From: Pullilachnospira_A gallistercoris
GTDB lineage: Bacteria; Bacillota; Clostridia; Lachnospirales; Lachnospiraceae
NCBI GenBank assembly: GCA_018712125.1
Contig: DVHM01000048.1
Location: forward strand, 1 to 63,635
Length of the DNA: 63,635 nucleotides
Direction of reading: 5' to 3'
The notes under the pieces are model-generated. The model ran no database searches, had not been told where the DNA came from, and worked only from the letters and a program-made list of their open reading frames with translations. The translations under genes were made by a program, and so were the position numbers. The first letter of the stretch is position 1; every line of letters starts with the position of its first letter. Shown one piece after another: positions 18,186 to 26,626 of this stretch.

Positions 18186-19208
18186 CTATTCTTCCGCTCC
18201 CGCCGCAGTAAAGGGTACATCAAACGTAACTTTCGCCCACTGGCTGTCGTTTACCTTCCAGGAGGTCTCCTCCTTCCATCCGTCCAGCGTAGTCTGCAGA
18301 TAATCGTCTCTCTGCTCCTCCTGCAGGCTCTCCAGCTTCTCAGCAGAGGCCTCCTGATCATAATCGCTGTCCAGACGGATCACATAGAAGCCCTGATCTT
18401 CCACCTCGATGACCGGGGACACCTGCCCCTCGGAGAGCGCGTCCGCCGCCTCAATGACCTCCGGCGCCATGGTCTCGTCCTCATCCCCCGGATGGTAGGA
18501 GTAGGTGTCCATGGTCCCTCCGACGGAAGATGCCCCCAGGTTGAAGTTTGCGGGATCGGTCAGCAGCTGGGCCAGTTCCCGCTGCTCCTCCTTCTCCTCG
18601 TCCGTCATCGCCCTGGTCTCGCCGTTGTCATCCGTGATGGATGCCGTGTTGAAAAAGACGTAGGTAAAGGTCCGCATCCGGGCATCCTCCTCCGTGGCCG
18701 TAGGCTGTGCCTGCTGCCGGATCGCCTCGCTGACCCGCCCGGAAATCGTCTGCCACGTCAGCATCTGCTCCACATACTCCTGGGTGGCTCCCATCTGCTC
18801 GATCGCCTTCTCGGTATTGTCCGCCAGAAACTGCGAAGCTGCCGTCTCAATGGCCGACTTTTCTTCCTCGGTCAGTTCCACGCCGTAATCGGAGGCGTGA
18901 TGTACCAGCAGATACTGCTCCTGCAGGCTGTCCATCACATCGCTCTTCACATCCTCCTCGAAGGTATTGCCGTTCCCATAGAGGTCCCGGCTCCACATAT
19001 CCTCCCCCAGAGAACTTCCGTAGGTCGTCTCATAGACCGCCTGGGTATATTTTGCCACAAAGTTGGCGTATCCCAGCGTTACCGTATCCTCCCCGTCAGC
19101 CACAGTAACCGCCGCAGCGTCGGCATCGATCCGGCCGCAGCCGGAGAACATTCCCACCGCCAGCGCGACCGCCAATGCAGCAGCCGCTATCCTTTTTCCA
19201 CTTCTCAT
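18186..19208 (-). CDS. PrsA-like peptidyl-prolyl isomerase lipoprotein
   Basis: 340 residues with a lipoprotein signal: charged MRSGKR start, hydrophobic core, lipobox FSGC near residue 24. The SurA/PrsA N-terminal helical region is followed by a parvulin-like segment, visible as GGTMDTYSYHPGDEDETMAPEVIEAADALSE... and VSPVIEVEDQGFYVIRLD. It would act outside the membrane as a foldase for secreted proteins. It follows mfd by 57 bases, a common arrangement in Clostridia. Isomerase activity is inferred. Confidence 0.75.
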   Translation of the reverse strand: MRSGKRIAAAALAVALAVGMFSGCGRIDADAAAVTVADGEDTVTLGYANFVAKYTQAVYETTYGSSLGEDMWSRDLYGNGNTFEEDVKSDVMDSLQEQYLLVHHASDYGVELTEEEKSAIETAASQFLADNTEKAIEQMGATQEYVEQMLTWQTISGRVSEAIRQQAQPTATEEDARMRTFTYVFFNTASITDDNGETRAMTDEEKEEQRELAQLLTDPANFNLGASSVGGTMDTYSYHPGDEDETMAPEVIEAADALSEGQVSPVIEVEDQGFYVIRLDSDYDQEASAEKLESLQEEQRDDYLQTTLDGWKEETSWKVNDSQWAKVTFDVPFTAAGAEE

Positions 19209-19265
19209 ATCCGTATCTCCTTTTGCATTCTAGCGTCTGTTATAACGATTATAACGATTTTCCCC

Positions 19266-22200
19266 TCATCGGGCAATCCCATTTCCTGTCTGCCCGGGCG
19301 GGATTTCCGACGGGTCCAGCGCCGTCTCCTGCAGCCTGCGCACGAACTCCAGAACGCTGTCCATCGTATCCCGGGTTTTCTGCCGGCTGTTCTTTGCCAG
19401 ATGATAGAGAAACGCCGGATGCTTCGCGTCAGCGGAGAAGGCCACATAGGGCGCGAACTGTTCCAGGAGGTGGGGAAACTCCTCCGGGCGCAGCCTTGCC
19501 TTCTCGTACAGCGCCAAGCGTATGGTATCCTCTTTCTGTGAAATTTCTGTGATGTAAGCCCGGTGGGCCTCCATCCGCAGTTTCGCCACCAGAAGCAGAT
19601 TCTGCACCGGCTTCGGCGGCTCTCCGAAGCGGTCGATCAGCTCGTCTAACATGTCTTCCCGCTCCTCCTCGCTGGCGATCTCCGCGATCCGCTTGTAGAT
19701 ATCCAGGCGCTGAGATTCCGCGGTAATATAGGATGGCGGCAGATAGGCATCCACGGGAAGCTCCACCACCGTGAAAAAATCTTCCTCCTGGGGGATTCCC
19801 TTCTCCCTCTTTACCGCCTCCCCGAGCATCTTGCAGTACAGATCGTAGCCCACGGCCTCCATGTGGCCGTGCTGCTCCTCCCCCAGCAGATTTCCCGCGC
19901 CCCGGATCTCCAGATCCCGCATGGCGATCTTGAACCCGCTGCCCAGCTCCGTAAATTCCTTGATGGCGGCAAGCCGCTTTTCGGCCACCTCCTTTAACAT
20001 TTTGTCCTTTCGGTACATCAGAAATGCATAGGCCGTCCGATTGCTCCGCCCCACCCGGCCCCGGAGCTGGTAGAGCTGGGAAAGGCCCATATTGTCGGCA
20101 TCGTGAATGATGATGGTGTTCACGTTGGAAATATCCATGCCGATCTCGATGATGGTGGTGGACACCAGAACATCGATCTCCTGATTGACAAAATCGTACA
20201 TAATCCGTTCCAGCTGAGTCTCCGCCATCCGCCCGTGGGCGTAAGCCACATTCGCCTCGGGCACCAGGCTCTGAATCTTCGCGGCCATCTCCCCGATCTG
20301 CTGAATCCGGTTGAACACATAGTACACCTGTCCGCCCCTGGAAAGTTCCCGGGCGATGGCTTCCCGGATCATCTCCTCGTTATACTCGAAGACAAAGGTC
20401 TGGATGGGCTGCCGCTCCATGGGCGCCTCCTCCAGCACACTCATATCCCGGATCCCGATGAGGCTCATGTGCAGGGTTCTGGGAATCGGCGTCGCCGAAA
20501 GGCTCATCACGTCCACCGTCTCCTTCATCTTCTTGATCTTCTCCTTATGGCCGACGCCGAAACGCTGCTCCTCGTCGATGATCAGAAGGCCCAGATCCTT
20601 GAAACCCACATCCTTGGAGAGCAGCCGGTGGGTACCGATCACAATGTCCACCGTGCCCTTCTTCAGCCCCTCAATGGTCTTCTTCTGCTCCGCCGCCGTG
20701 CGGAACCGGCACAGAAGCCCGATCTGCACGGGATAGGCCGCCATCCGCTGCACGAAAGTGTTGTAGTGCTGCTGGGCCAGAATCGTCGTTGGCACCAGAT
20801 ACACTACCTGCTTGCCCTCCTGTACTGCCTTGAAGGCTGCCCGGATGGCAATCTCCGTCTTGCCGTAGCCCACATCCCCGCAGATCAGCCGGTCCATGAT
20901 CTTGGTGCTCATCATATCCTGTTTGACCGCCTCGATGGCCGCCAGCTGCCCTTCGGTCTCCTCGTATGGAAACGTCTCCTCAAACTCCTTCTGCCATACG
21001 GTATCCGGACCGTAGACATAGCCGTTTCCGTTCTGCCGTCGGGCATATAGCTCCACCAGATCCTTTGCCACCACTCCGACCGCGGAGCGCACCCGCTCCC
21101 TGGTCTTCGTCCACTCCTGCGTGCCCAGGGTATTGAGTTTCGGCTTCTTTCCCTCCTGTCCGCTGTATTTCGCGATGGAGTCCAGCTGGGTGGCGAGAAT
21201 ATAGAGATTTCCGCCTTTGGCGTAGGAAATCTTGATATAATCCTTTACCACCTTATCCACTTCCATCTTCTCGATGCCCTGGTATATGCCCAGACCGTGA
21301 TTCTCATGTACGACATAGTCTCCCACATGGAGGTCGGAAAAGCCGGTAATCTTCTCTCCCTCGTAGTGTTTGACCTTCTTTTTCTTCTTCCGGTAATGCT
21401 GGCCGAAGATATCCCCCTCGGTCAAAAGCACAAACCGGCTGTCCGGATAGGCAAATCCTCTTCCGAGGGTTCCGGGAGTAACCATAATCTCCCCGGGATT
21501 GATCGCGTGATCCCTGTCCTCGGAATAGAAACTGGAAAGCCCCTGATCCATCAGTTCCTGGGCCAGGCGCTTTGCGCGGCTCCTCGACGGGGAGAGCAGC
21601 AGCACCCTGTATTTCTGCCGGCGGTATTTCTGCAGATCTTTTACCAGCAATTCGAAATGCTGATTGTAGGAGCCGACGCTCTGGCAGCGGATGTGGTAAC
21701 GCCCTGCCCGCTTGATCCACCCGTCCTTTGTCTCGAGAGCGGAGAGGGTAACCCCGCGAAATCCGCAGAGTTTGCCGAAAATCTCCTCCGGCGGAAACAG
21801 CATCTCCATCTGCCTCGGCAGGAGATAGCCCTTCTCCAGGCGGCTGGTCATACTCTCGGAAAATTCCCGGGCCACCACCTTCGCCCGCTCCTCCAGCCGG
21901 GACTCCTCATCCAGAAAGACCAGGGTATCCTTTGGCATCAGATCCAGGAGGCTGTAGGTCTCCCGGCAGAAATAGGTCAGATGGGTTTCCAGCTCCTGGC
22001 TCAGTCCCCACTCCCTGGTCTCCTCCACAACCTGCTCCACCATGGACTTCAGTCTGTAGGCCTCCTCGGTCTTCATCTCCCGGCGAAACTTTTCATAGAG
22101 AGCCTTCCCGTCCGCCTCCATGGCCGCCAGGCCCTCCTCCACTTCCCGCTCGTCCAGCACCAGCTCCAGAGCCGGATAGACCGTGACGGAATCCGCATTG

Positions 22201-22838
22201 TCCACAGACTTCTGACTCTGCGCGTCAAAATAGCGCAGGGAATCCACCTCGTCCCCCCACAGCTCGATCCGGACCGGATTCTCCTCGGTCAGGGGAAAAA
22301 TATCCAGGATCCCGCCCCGGAGGGCGAATTCTCCCCCGTGCTCCACCTGGGAAGTATACTCATAGCCGAGCTTCAACAGCCGGCTGCGGATCTCCTCCAG
22401 ATCCAGCACATCTCCCACAGACACGGAAAAAATCCCTTCCATATATTTTTCCCTGGAAGGGATCCGGTTCATCAGCGCGTCAATGGTGGTAATAACCGTA
22501 ACTTCCGGCCGCTCCAGCACCGCGCGCACCGCCTCCATGCGCTGTCTGGTCAGGGCGTTTCCCCGGATATCCGACTGGTAGAAGAGCAGATCTTTCGCCG
22601 GATAATACACGGTATCCGGATCAAAGAAACGGTACTCTTCCAGAAGCTGTTTCGCCTTCATCTCATCGAAGGTCACAATCAGCCGGAAGGGGCTTCCCTC
22701 CCCGATACCATAGATCAGATGAGCCTTCTGTACGTCGATACAGCCGGACACATCATAAATTTTCTTGTTCTTCGTCAGCGCCTCTCTCAGCAGGCGCATC
22801 TCCTCCAGCTCCTGCAGCGGCTCGAGAAATGTCTTCAT
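19266..22838 (-). CDS. mfd: Transcription-repair coupling factor
   Basis: 1190 residues, full family length. It removes RNA polymerase stalled at lesions and recruits UvrA. Order: UvrB-like N-terminal part; CarD-type RNA-polymerase-interacting domain from about residue 505 (GDYVVHENHGLGIYQG); superfamily 2 helicase with Walker A GDVGYGKTEIAIRAAF near 658 and DEEQ box near 754; translocase motif with QLRGRVGRS; C-terminal UvrA-inhibitory domain. The start overlaps the pth stop as ATGA. Upstream partner pth and downstream foldase gene match the usual Firmicute order. Confidence 0.97.
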   Translation of the reverse strand: MKTFLEPLQELEEMRLLREALTKNKKIYDVSGCIDVQKAHLIYGIGEGSPFRLIVTFDEMKAKQLLEEYRFFDPDTVYYPAKDLLFYQSDIRGNALTRQRMEAVRAVLERPEVTVITTIDALMNRIPSREKYMEGIFSVSVGDVLDLEEIRSRLLKLGYEYTSQVEHGGEFALRGGILDIFPLTEENPVRIELWGDEVDSLRYFDAQSQKSVDNADSVTVYPALELVLDEREVEEGLAAMEADGKALYEKFRREMKTEEAYRLKSMVEQVVEETREWGLSQELETHLTYFCRETYSLLDLMPKDTLVFLDEESRLEERAKVVAREFSESMTSRLEKGYLLPRQMEMLFPPEEIFGKLCGFRGVTLSALETKDGWIKRAGRYHIRCQSVGSYNQHFELLVKDLQKYRRQKYRVLLLSPSRSRAKRLAQELMDQGLSSFYSEDRDHAINPGEIMVTPGTLGRGFAYPDSRFVLLTEGDIFGQHYRKKKKKVKHYEGEKITGFSDLHVGDYVVHENHGLGIYQGIEKMEVDKVVKDYIKISYAKGGNLYILATQLDSIAKYSGQEGKKPKLNTLGTQEWTKTRERVRSAVGVVAKDLVELYARRQNGNGYVYGPDTVWQKEFEETFPYEETEGQLAAIEAVKQDMMSTKIMDRLICGDVGYGKTEIAIRAAFKAVQEGKQVVYLVPTTILAQQHYNTFVQRMAAYPVQIGLLCRFRTAAEQKKTIEGLKKGTVDIVIGTHRLLSKDVGFKDLGLLIIDEEQRFGVGHKEKIKKMKETVDVMSLSATPIPRTLHMSLIGIRDMSVLEEAPMERQPIQTFVFEYNEEMIREAIARELSRGGQVYYVFNRIQQIGEMAAKIQSLVPEANVAYAHGRMAETQLERIMYDFVNQEIDVLVSTTIIEIGMDISNVNTIIIHDADNMGLSQLYQLRGRVGRSNRTAYAFLMYRKDKMLKEVAEKRLAAIKEFTELGSGFKIAMRDLEIRGAGNLLGEEQHGHMEAVGYDLYCKMLGEAVKREKGIPQEEDFFTVVELPVDAYLPPSYITAESQRLDIYKRIAEIASEEEREDMLDELIDRFGEPPKPVQNLLLVAKLRMEAHRAYITEISQKEDTIRLALYEKARLRPEEFPHLLEQFAPYVAFSADAKHPAFLYHLAKNSRQKTRDTMDSVLEFVRRLQETALDPSEIPPGQTGNGIAR

Positions 22839-23410
22839 AGTTCCACCTTACCGTTATAAAGATTCATAGCCTTCTCCACCTGTCCGTCCAGGATCAAAAG
22901 AATCGCGGATATGGCACGGTCAAAGGAAGCCTCTGCCAGTTTCCGATCCTCCTGCGGCATCCGCCCCAGCACATGGGCCACCATATCGCCTCCCGGCTCC
23001 AGTTTCCCCACGCCGATTCGAATGCGAAGGAAATCCTGCGTCCCACAGTGGGCAATGATGTTTTTGAGTCCATTGTGACCGCCGGCGCTTCCCTTCCGCC
23101 GGATCCGGGTGGTTCCCGCGTCCAGTGTCACGTCATCGGAAAGAATGATCATATCCCTGGAGGGATCCAGCTTATACCAGCGCACAATCTCCCCGATGCT
23201 CTCCCCGGAGAGATTCATGAAAGTCTGGGGCTTTGCCAGGAGGACCGGATGTCCCTCGATAGTTCCCTTCCCTATCAGCGCCTTAAACTTGTGCTCCCTC
23301 ATTTCAATATGATATTTCTCCGCCAGCCGGTCGATGACATCAAATCCCACATTGTGGCGGGTATGCTCGTATTTTGCCGTGGGATTCCCCAGGCCCGCTA
23401 TCAGAAACAT
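22835..23410 (-). CDS. pth: Peptidyl-tRNA hydrolase
   Basis: Recycles peptidyl-tRNA released by stalled ribosomes. 191 residues, usual length. GLGNPTAKYEHTRHNVGFDV carries the catalytic His near residue 20 and the substrate Asn. FMNLSGESIG and the GSAGGHNGLKNI loop are further signatures. First gene of a unit running through mfd and the foldase to the ABC exporter pair. Its own promoter lies about 50 bases upstream, after the spoVG terminator. Confidence 0.96.
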   Translation of the reverse strand: MFLIAGLGNPTAKYEHTRHNVGFDVIDRLAEKYHIEMREHKFKALIGKGTIEGHPVLLAKPQTFMNLSGESIGEIVRWYKLDPSRDMIILSDDVTLDAGTTRIRRKGSAGGHNGLKNIIAHCGTQDFLRIRIGVGKLEPGGDMVAHVLGRMPQEDRKLAEASFDRAISAILLILDGQVEKAMNLYNGKVEL

Positions 23411-23462
23411 GCGTTTTTCCTCACTTTTTCTGTTATGGTTCGTACCTATCTGTATCCGTATT

Positions 23463-23492
23463 ATAGTAGACGTCCCGCCGGGATTTTGTCAA
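23463..23492 (-). promoter_or_regulatory. pth-mfd operon promoter
   Basis: On the minus strand TTGACA is followed after 18 bases by TACTAT; the better-looking TATAAT begins three bases later, at a spacing of 21. The spacer holds CCCGGCGGG, a small palindrome. The pair falls between the spoVG terminator and pth. Confidence 0.6.
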
Positions 23493-23527
23493 GCCTTCCC
23501 GCTCCTCTTCCCCGTTGCTTTCTGACG

Positions 23528-23571
23528 CAAAACATCCCGGCTCCGCTCTTCTTGAAAACGGGCCGGGATGT
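23528..23571 (-). terminator. Terminator after spoVG
   Basis: On the minus strand ACATCCCGGC and GCCGGGATGT form a 10-bp stem with a 20-base loop, followed by TTTTG. It ends the glgC-glgD-spoVG transcript before the pth promoter. Confidence 0.8.
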
Positions 23572-23595
23572 CCTCCCTCCTATTTATTATCGGCG

Positions 23596-23868
23596 TTACA
23601 GCGTTACTTCCTTCTCGAACTCCTCCCGGTATTTCTCCAGGATCATATTCTGAAGACGCTCTCTGGTCTCCGAACAGATGGGGTGGGCGATATCCTTGAA
23701 TTCTCCGTCCGCGGCTTTGCGGCTGGGCATGGCGATAAACATCCCCTTGTCCCCCTCAATCACTTTGATGTCGTGCACGACAAACTCATTATCGATGGTG
23801 ATGGATACGACGGCTTTCATTCTTCCTTCCTTCGCAATCCCCCGTATACGGATATCTGTTATCTGCAT
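23596..23868 (-). CDS. spoVG: SpoVG, sporulation/septation regulator and RNA/DNA-binding protein
   Basis: 90 residues, MQITDIRIRGIAKEGRMKAVVSITIDNEFVVHDIKVIEG, a full-length SpoVG. The family is a small nucleic-acid-binding regulator affecting septation, sporulation and capsule genes. The usual C-terminal basic helix (CSETRERLQNMILEKYREEF) is present. It starts two bases after the glgD stop, with the ribosome site GAGGTG inside the end of glgD, so it is co-transcribed with the glycogen genes. I see no sigma-H-type promoter of its own. Confidence 0.95.
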   Translation of the reverse strand: MQITDIRIRGIAKEGRMKAVVSITIDNEFVVHDIKVIEGDKGMFIAMPSRKAADGEFKDIAHPICSETRERLQNMILEKYREEFEKEVTL

Positions 23869-23870
23869 AT

Positions 23871-25010
23871 CTACACCTCCCCCGCGGCCCCCTGCGCCGC
23901 TTCGTAACGATTATTATTTTCCGCCACCACGCGGATCTTGTCCTTTCCGATATAAGTGGAGCCGCTCAGCAGTGTCTCGTTGCTCTCCACAATGCAATTC
24001 TCCACATGCACATTGTCTCCGATGTAAGCGCCGTTTAATATGATGGAATTTTTGATCACGCTGTTGTTCCCCACAAACACCTTCTTGAAGAGAACCGAGT
24101 GCTCCACCTTGCTGTTGATGATACAGCCGCTGGCAATCAGACTGTTTTTCACATCGGAACCGGCGTTGTATTTCGCCGGAGGAAGGTCATATGCCTTGGA
24201 GTAAATCTGAGGTTCCTGACGGAAGAAATAATCCTGCACATCCTTCTTCAGGAAATCCATGTTGGTCTGGTAATAGCTCTCCACGCTGGCAATGTTGCTC
24301 CAATAGCCCTCCATCACATAGCCGTAAATCCGTTTGAGGCCCATGTAGCGGATCAATACATCGGTAACGAAATTGTAGCGTCCCTCCTCATTGCACCGCT
24401 CCAGCAGCTCAATCAGAACTCTCCGGCGGATCACATAGACGCCGGTGGAGGCGATGTTGGACTTGGCCACCATAGGTTTCTCCTCAAAACCGGTAATCTG
24501 GCCGTTCACGTCCATCTGCACCACGCCGAAGCGGTTGATGTCGTCCTCAGGATGTTTGACGCAGACCACGGTAATATCCGACTGCTTGGAAATATGATAA
24601 TCCAGCACCTTATTATAATCCAGCTTGTAGACACAGTCGCCGCTGGCGATAATCACGTAGGGCTCATGCCGCTCCTTCAAAAAGTCAATGTTCTGCCACA
24701 TGGCATCAGCCGTTCCCCGATACCACCAGCTGTTGCCCGTGGTTACCGTGGGGGTCAGCACGTAGAGGCCGCCCTGCTTTCTTCCGAAGTTCCACCACTT
24801 GGAGGAGTTCAGATGCTCGTTTAAGGACCGGGCATTATACTGGCTGAGAACCGCCACTGTCTGTACGTTGGAGTTGGTCATGTTGCTCAACGCGAAATCG
24901 ATACTGCGGTAGCTGCATCCCACCGGCATTGCGGAGATTGCTCTCTTATCCGACAGGTTCTGCATTCTGCTGCTGTTTCCACCCGCTAAAATAATTCCTA
25001 ATGCTTTCAT
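23871..25010 (-). CDS. glgD: Glucose-1-phosphate adenylyltransferase subunit GlgD
   Basis: 379 residues, the regulatory partner of GlgC in Firmicutes. It has the nucleotidyltransferase head (MKALGIILAGGNSSRMQNLSDKRAIS) and a C-terminal left-handed beta-helix with hexapeptide-like repeats. The GlgC pyrophosphorylase signature is weakened (no GxGxRLxPLT), as expected for GlgD. The ATG overlaps the glgC stop as TGATG. A GTG three bases earlier is possible but unnecessary. It forms the GlgCD complex giving ADP-glucose. Confidence 0.93.
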   Translation of the reverse strand: MKALGIILAGGNSSRMQNLSDKRAISAMPVGCSYRSIDFALSNMTNSNVQTVAVLSQYNARSLNEHLNSSKWWNFGRKQGGLYVLTPTVTTGNSWWYRGTADAMWQNIDFLKERHEPYVIIASGDCVYKLDYNKVLDYHISKQSDITVVCVKHPEDDINRFGVVQMDVNGQITGFEEKPMVAKSNIASTGVYVIRRRVLIELLERCNEEGRYNFVTDVLIRYMGLKRIYGYVMEGYWSNIASVESYYQTNMDFLKKDVQDYFFRQEPQIYSKAYDLPPAKYNAGSDVKNSLIASGCIINSKVEHSVLFKKVFVGNNSVIKNSIILNGAYIGDNVHVENCIVESNETLLSGSTYIGKDKIRVVAENNNRYEAAQGAAGEV

Positions 25011-26281
25011 CACTGTTCACCTGCCTTAATAATATATCCTCCACTTGCCAGCTCCCCGTCCGGGTAATCCGACGGTTCTGTCCTTCCCCTGATGGCCGTG
25101 TTCTTTCCGATCTTTACCTTTGCCGGGATGACGCTCTTCTCCCCGATGGTGGCCAGATCAAAGGCGTAGACGCTTGCGTTCAGCTTGCTGAGTGCCGACT
25201 CTCCCACTCCGATCTGGGCTTCCTCCCCGATCACGCAGTCCTCGGCGATAATCGCCTTCTCGATCTGTGCGTCCTTCCCGATCACCGTATTTTTCATAAG
25301 GATGGAGTCGCGGACTACCGCTCCCTCCTCCACAATCACACCGGCTCCCAGCACGGAATTGTAGACTTCCCCGTAGATCTGCGCGCCGGCTCCGATGATG
25401 GCCCGCTCCACATGGGCATTTTCCCCAACGAAATGCGGTTCGATCCGATCCTGCTTGGTGTAGATCTTCCAGTACTCCTCGTAGAGGTTGAACTCCGGAA
25501 TCAGATCGATCAGTTCCATGTTGGCCTCCCAGTAAGAGCCCAGCGTGCCCACATCCTTCCAGTACCCGTTGAATTCGTAGGCAAAAAGACGTTTTTGATG
25601 CTCATGACAGTAAGGGATAATATGTTTTCCAAAATCGCAGTTGCTCTGGGAACTCATGGCGATCAGGGACTCCTTCAGCACTTCCCAGCTGAAAATATAG
25701 ATCCCCATGGATGCCAGATTGCTCCTGGGCTTCTCCGGTTTCTCCTCAAATTCCGTGATGCGGCTGTCCTCATCCGTGATGACAATACCGAACCTGCTGG
25801 CCTCCTCCATCGGCACCGGGAGCACAGCAATCGTCACGTCCGCGTTGTTCTGTTTATGGAAATCCAGCATCGCCTCATAATCCATCTTGTAAATGTGATC
25901 CCCCGAAAGAATCAGCACATACTCGGGATGATAGCTCTCCATATACTTTAAGTTCTGGTAAATCGCATTTGCCGTACCGGAATACCACTCGCTGGTATCG
26001 CTCTTCTCATAGGGAGGAAGAACCGTCACACCACCGTTGTTGCGGTCCAGATCCCAGGGAATCCCGATTCCGATGTGCGAATTCAGCACCAGCGGCTGAT
26101 ACTGGGTCAGCACGCCCACGGTGTCAATTCCGGAATTGATGCAATTGCTCAGCGGAAAATCGATGATACGATATTTCCCGCCAAAGGACACTGCCGGTTT
26201 TGCCACGTCAGAGGTAAGCACCCCCAGCCTGCTTCCCTGTCCTCCGGCAAGCAGCATGGCAATCATTTCTTTTCTAACCAT
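25010..26281 (-). CDS. glgC: Glucose-1-phosphate adenylyltransferase (catalytic subunit)
   Basis: 423 residues. MIAMLLAGGQGSRLGVLTSDVAKPAVSFGGKYRIIDFPLSNC is the catalytic signature; SGDHIYKMDY and FEEKPEKPRSNLASMGIYIF give metal and sugar-phosphate binding. It makes ADP-glucose for glycogen. The start was placed at ATG 26281 because AGGTG lies seven bases upstream; a TTG 27 bases earlier is not needed. First gene of glgC-glgD-spoVG. Glycogen synthase and branching genes are not in the window. Confidence 0.95.
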   Translation of the reverse strand: MVRKEMIAMLLAGGQGSRLGVLTSDVAKPAVSFGGKYRIIDFPLSNCINSGIDTVGVLTQYQPLVLNSHIGIGIPWDLDRNNGGVTVLPPYEKSDTSEWYSGTANAIYQNLKYMESYHPEYVLILSGDHIYKMDYEAMLDFHKQNNADVTIAVLPVPMEEASRFGIVITDEDSRITEFEEKPEKPRSNLASMGIYIFSWEVLKESLIAMSSQSNCDFGKHIIPYCHEHQKRLFAYEFNGYWKDVGTLGSYWEANMELIDLIPEFNLYEEYWKIYTKQDRIEPHFVGENAHVERAIIGAGAQIYGEVYNSVLGAGVIVEEGAVVRDSILMKNTVIGKDAQIEKAIIAEDCVIGEEAQIGVGESALSKLNASVYAFDLATIGEKSVIPAKVKIGKNTAIRGRTEPSDYPDGELASGGYIIKAGEQ

Positions 26282-26369
26282 AAAAAACACCTCACGTCTT
26301 TCGTACAAGTCTTCTAGCTCATTATATGCTCCATATTCGGGTTTAGCACATAATTTTGTACGTATAGTT

Positions 26370-26399
26370 AGTATAGCATATCCCCTCTTTTCACCGCAA
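26370..26399 (-). promoter_or_regulatory. glgC-glgD-spoVG promoter
   Basis: TTGCGG and TATACT separated by 18 bases on the minus strand; transcription would begin about 80 bases before the glgC ATG. The region between this and the murC promoter is A+T-rich. Confidence 0.55.
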
Positions 26400-26467
26400 C
26401 AATATTCATAAATTATTTTTAAAAATGCGAGAAAAATTGGATATTTTACACAATTATGTCACATATA

Positions 26468-26495
26468 TTGAAAAAATAATCCATCCGGGTATAAT
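26468..26495 (+). promoter_or_regulatory. murC promoter
   Basis: TTGAAA and TATAAT separated by 16 bases. Two perfect hairpins follow directly in the leader (26497-26561), before the murC ATG at 26627. The start is expected near 26502, inside the first palindrome. Confidence 0.65.
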
Positions 26496-26496
26496 G

Positions 26497-26561
26497 TAAG
26501 ATATGAGAAAGTACCAGACTTTCTCATATCTTAACGAGAAAAAATGCGACAGCATTTTTTC
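26497..26561 (+). other. Two perfect palindromic hairpins in the murC leader
   Basis: Hairpin 1 (26497-26533) has a 16-bp perfect stem, TAAGATATGAGAAAGT against its complement, with a 5-base loop, and begins one base after the -10 box. Hairpin 2 (26538-26561) has a 10-bp perfect stem (GAAAAAATGC) with loop GACA. Neither is followed by a U run, so they do not look like terminators. An ATG-initiated frame opening at 26503 runs through both, but it is unlikely to be a gene. Confidence 0.7.
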
Positions 26562-26626
26562 GAGTCTACGTACCCGGCGGCGCGGAAAAATGCACCACAG
26601 AAATATCAGACAGGCAGGTAAAACAT

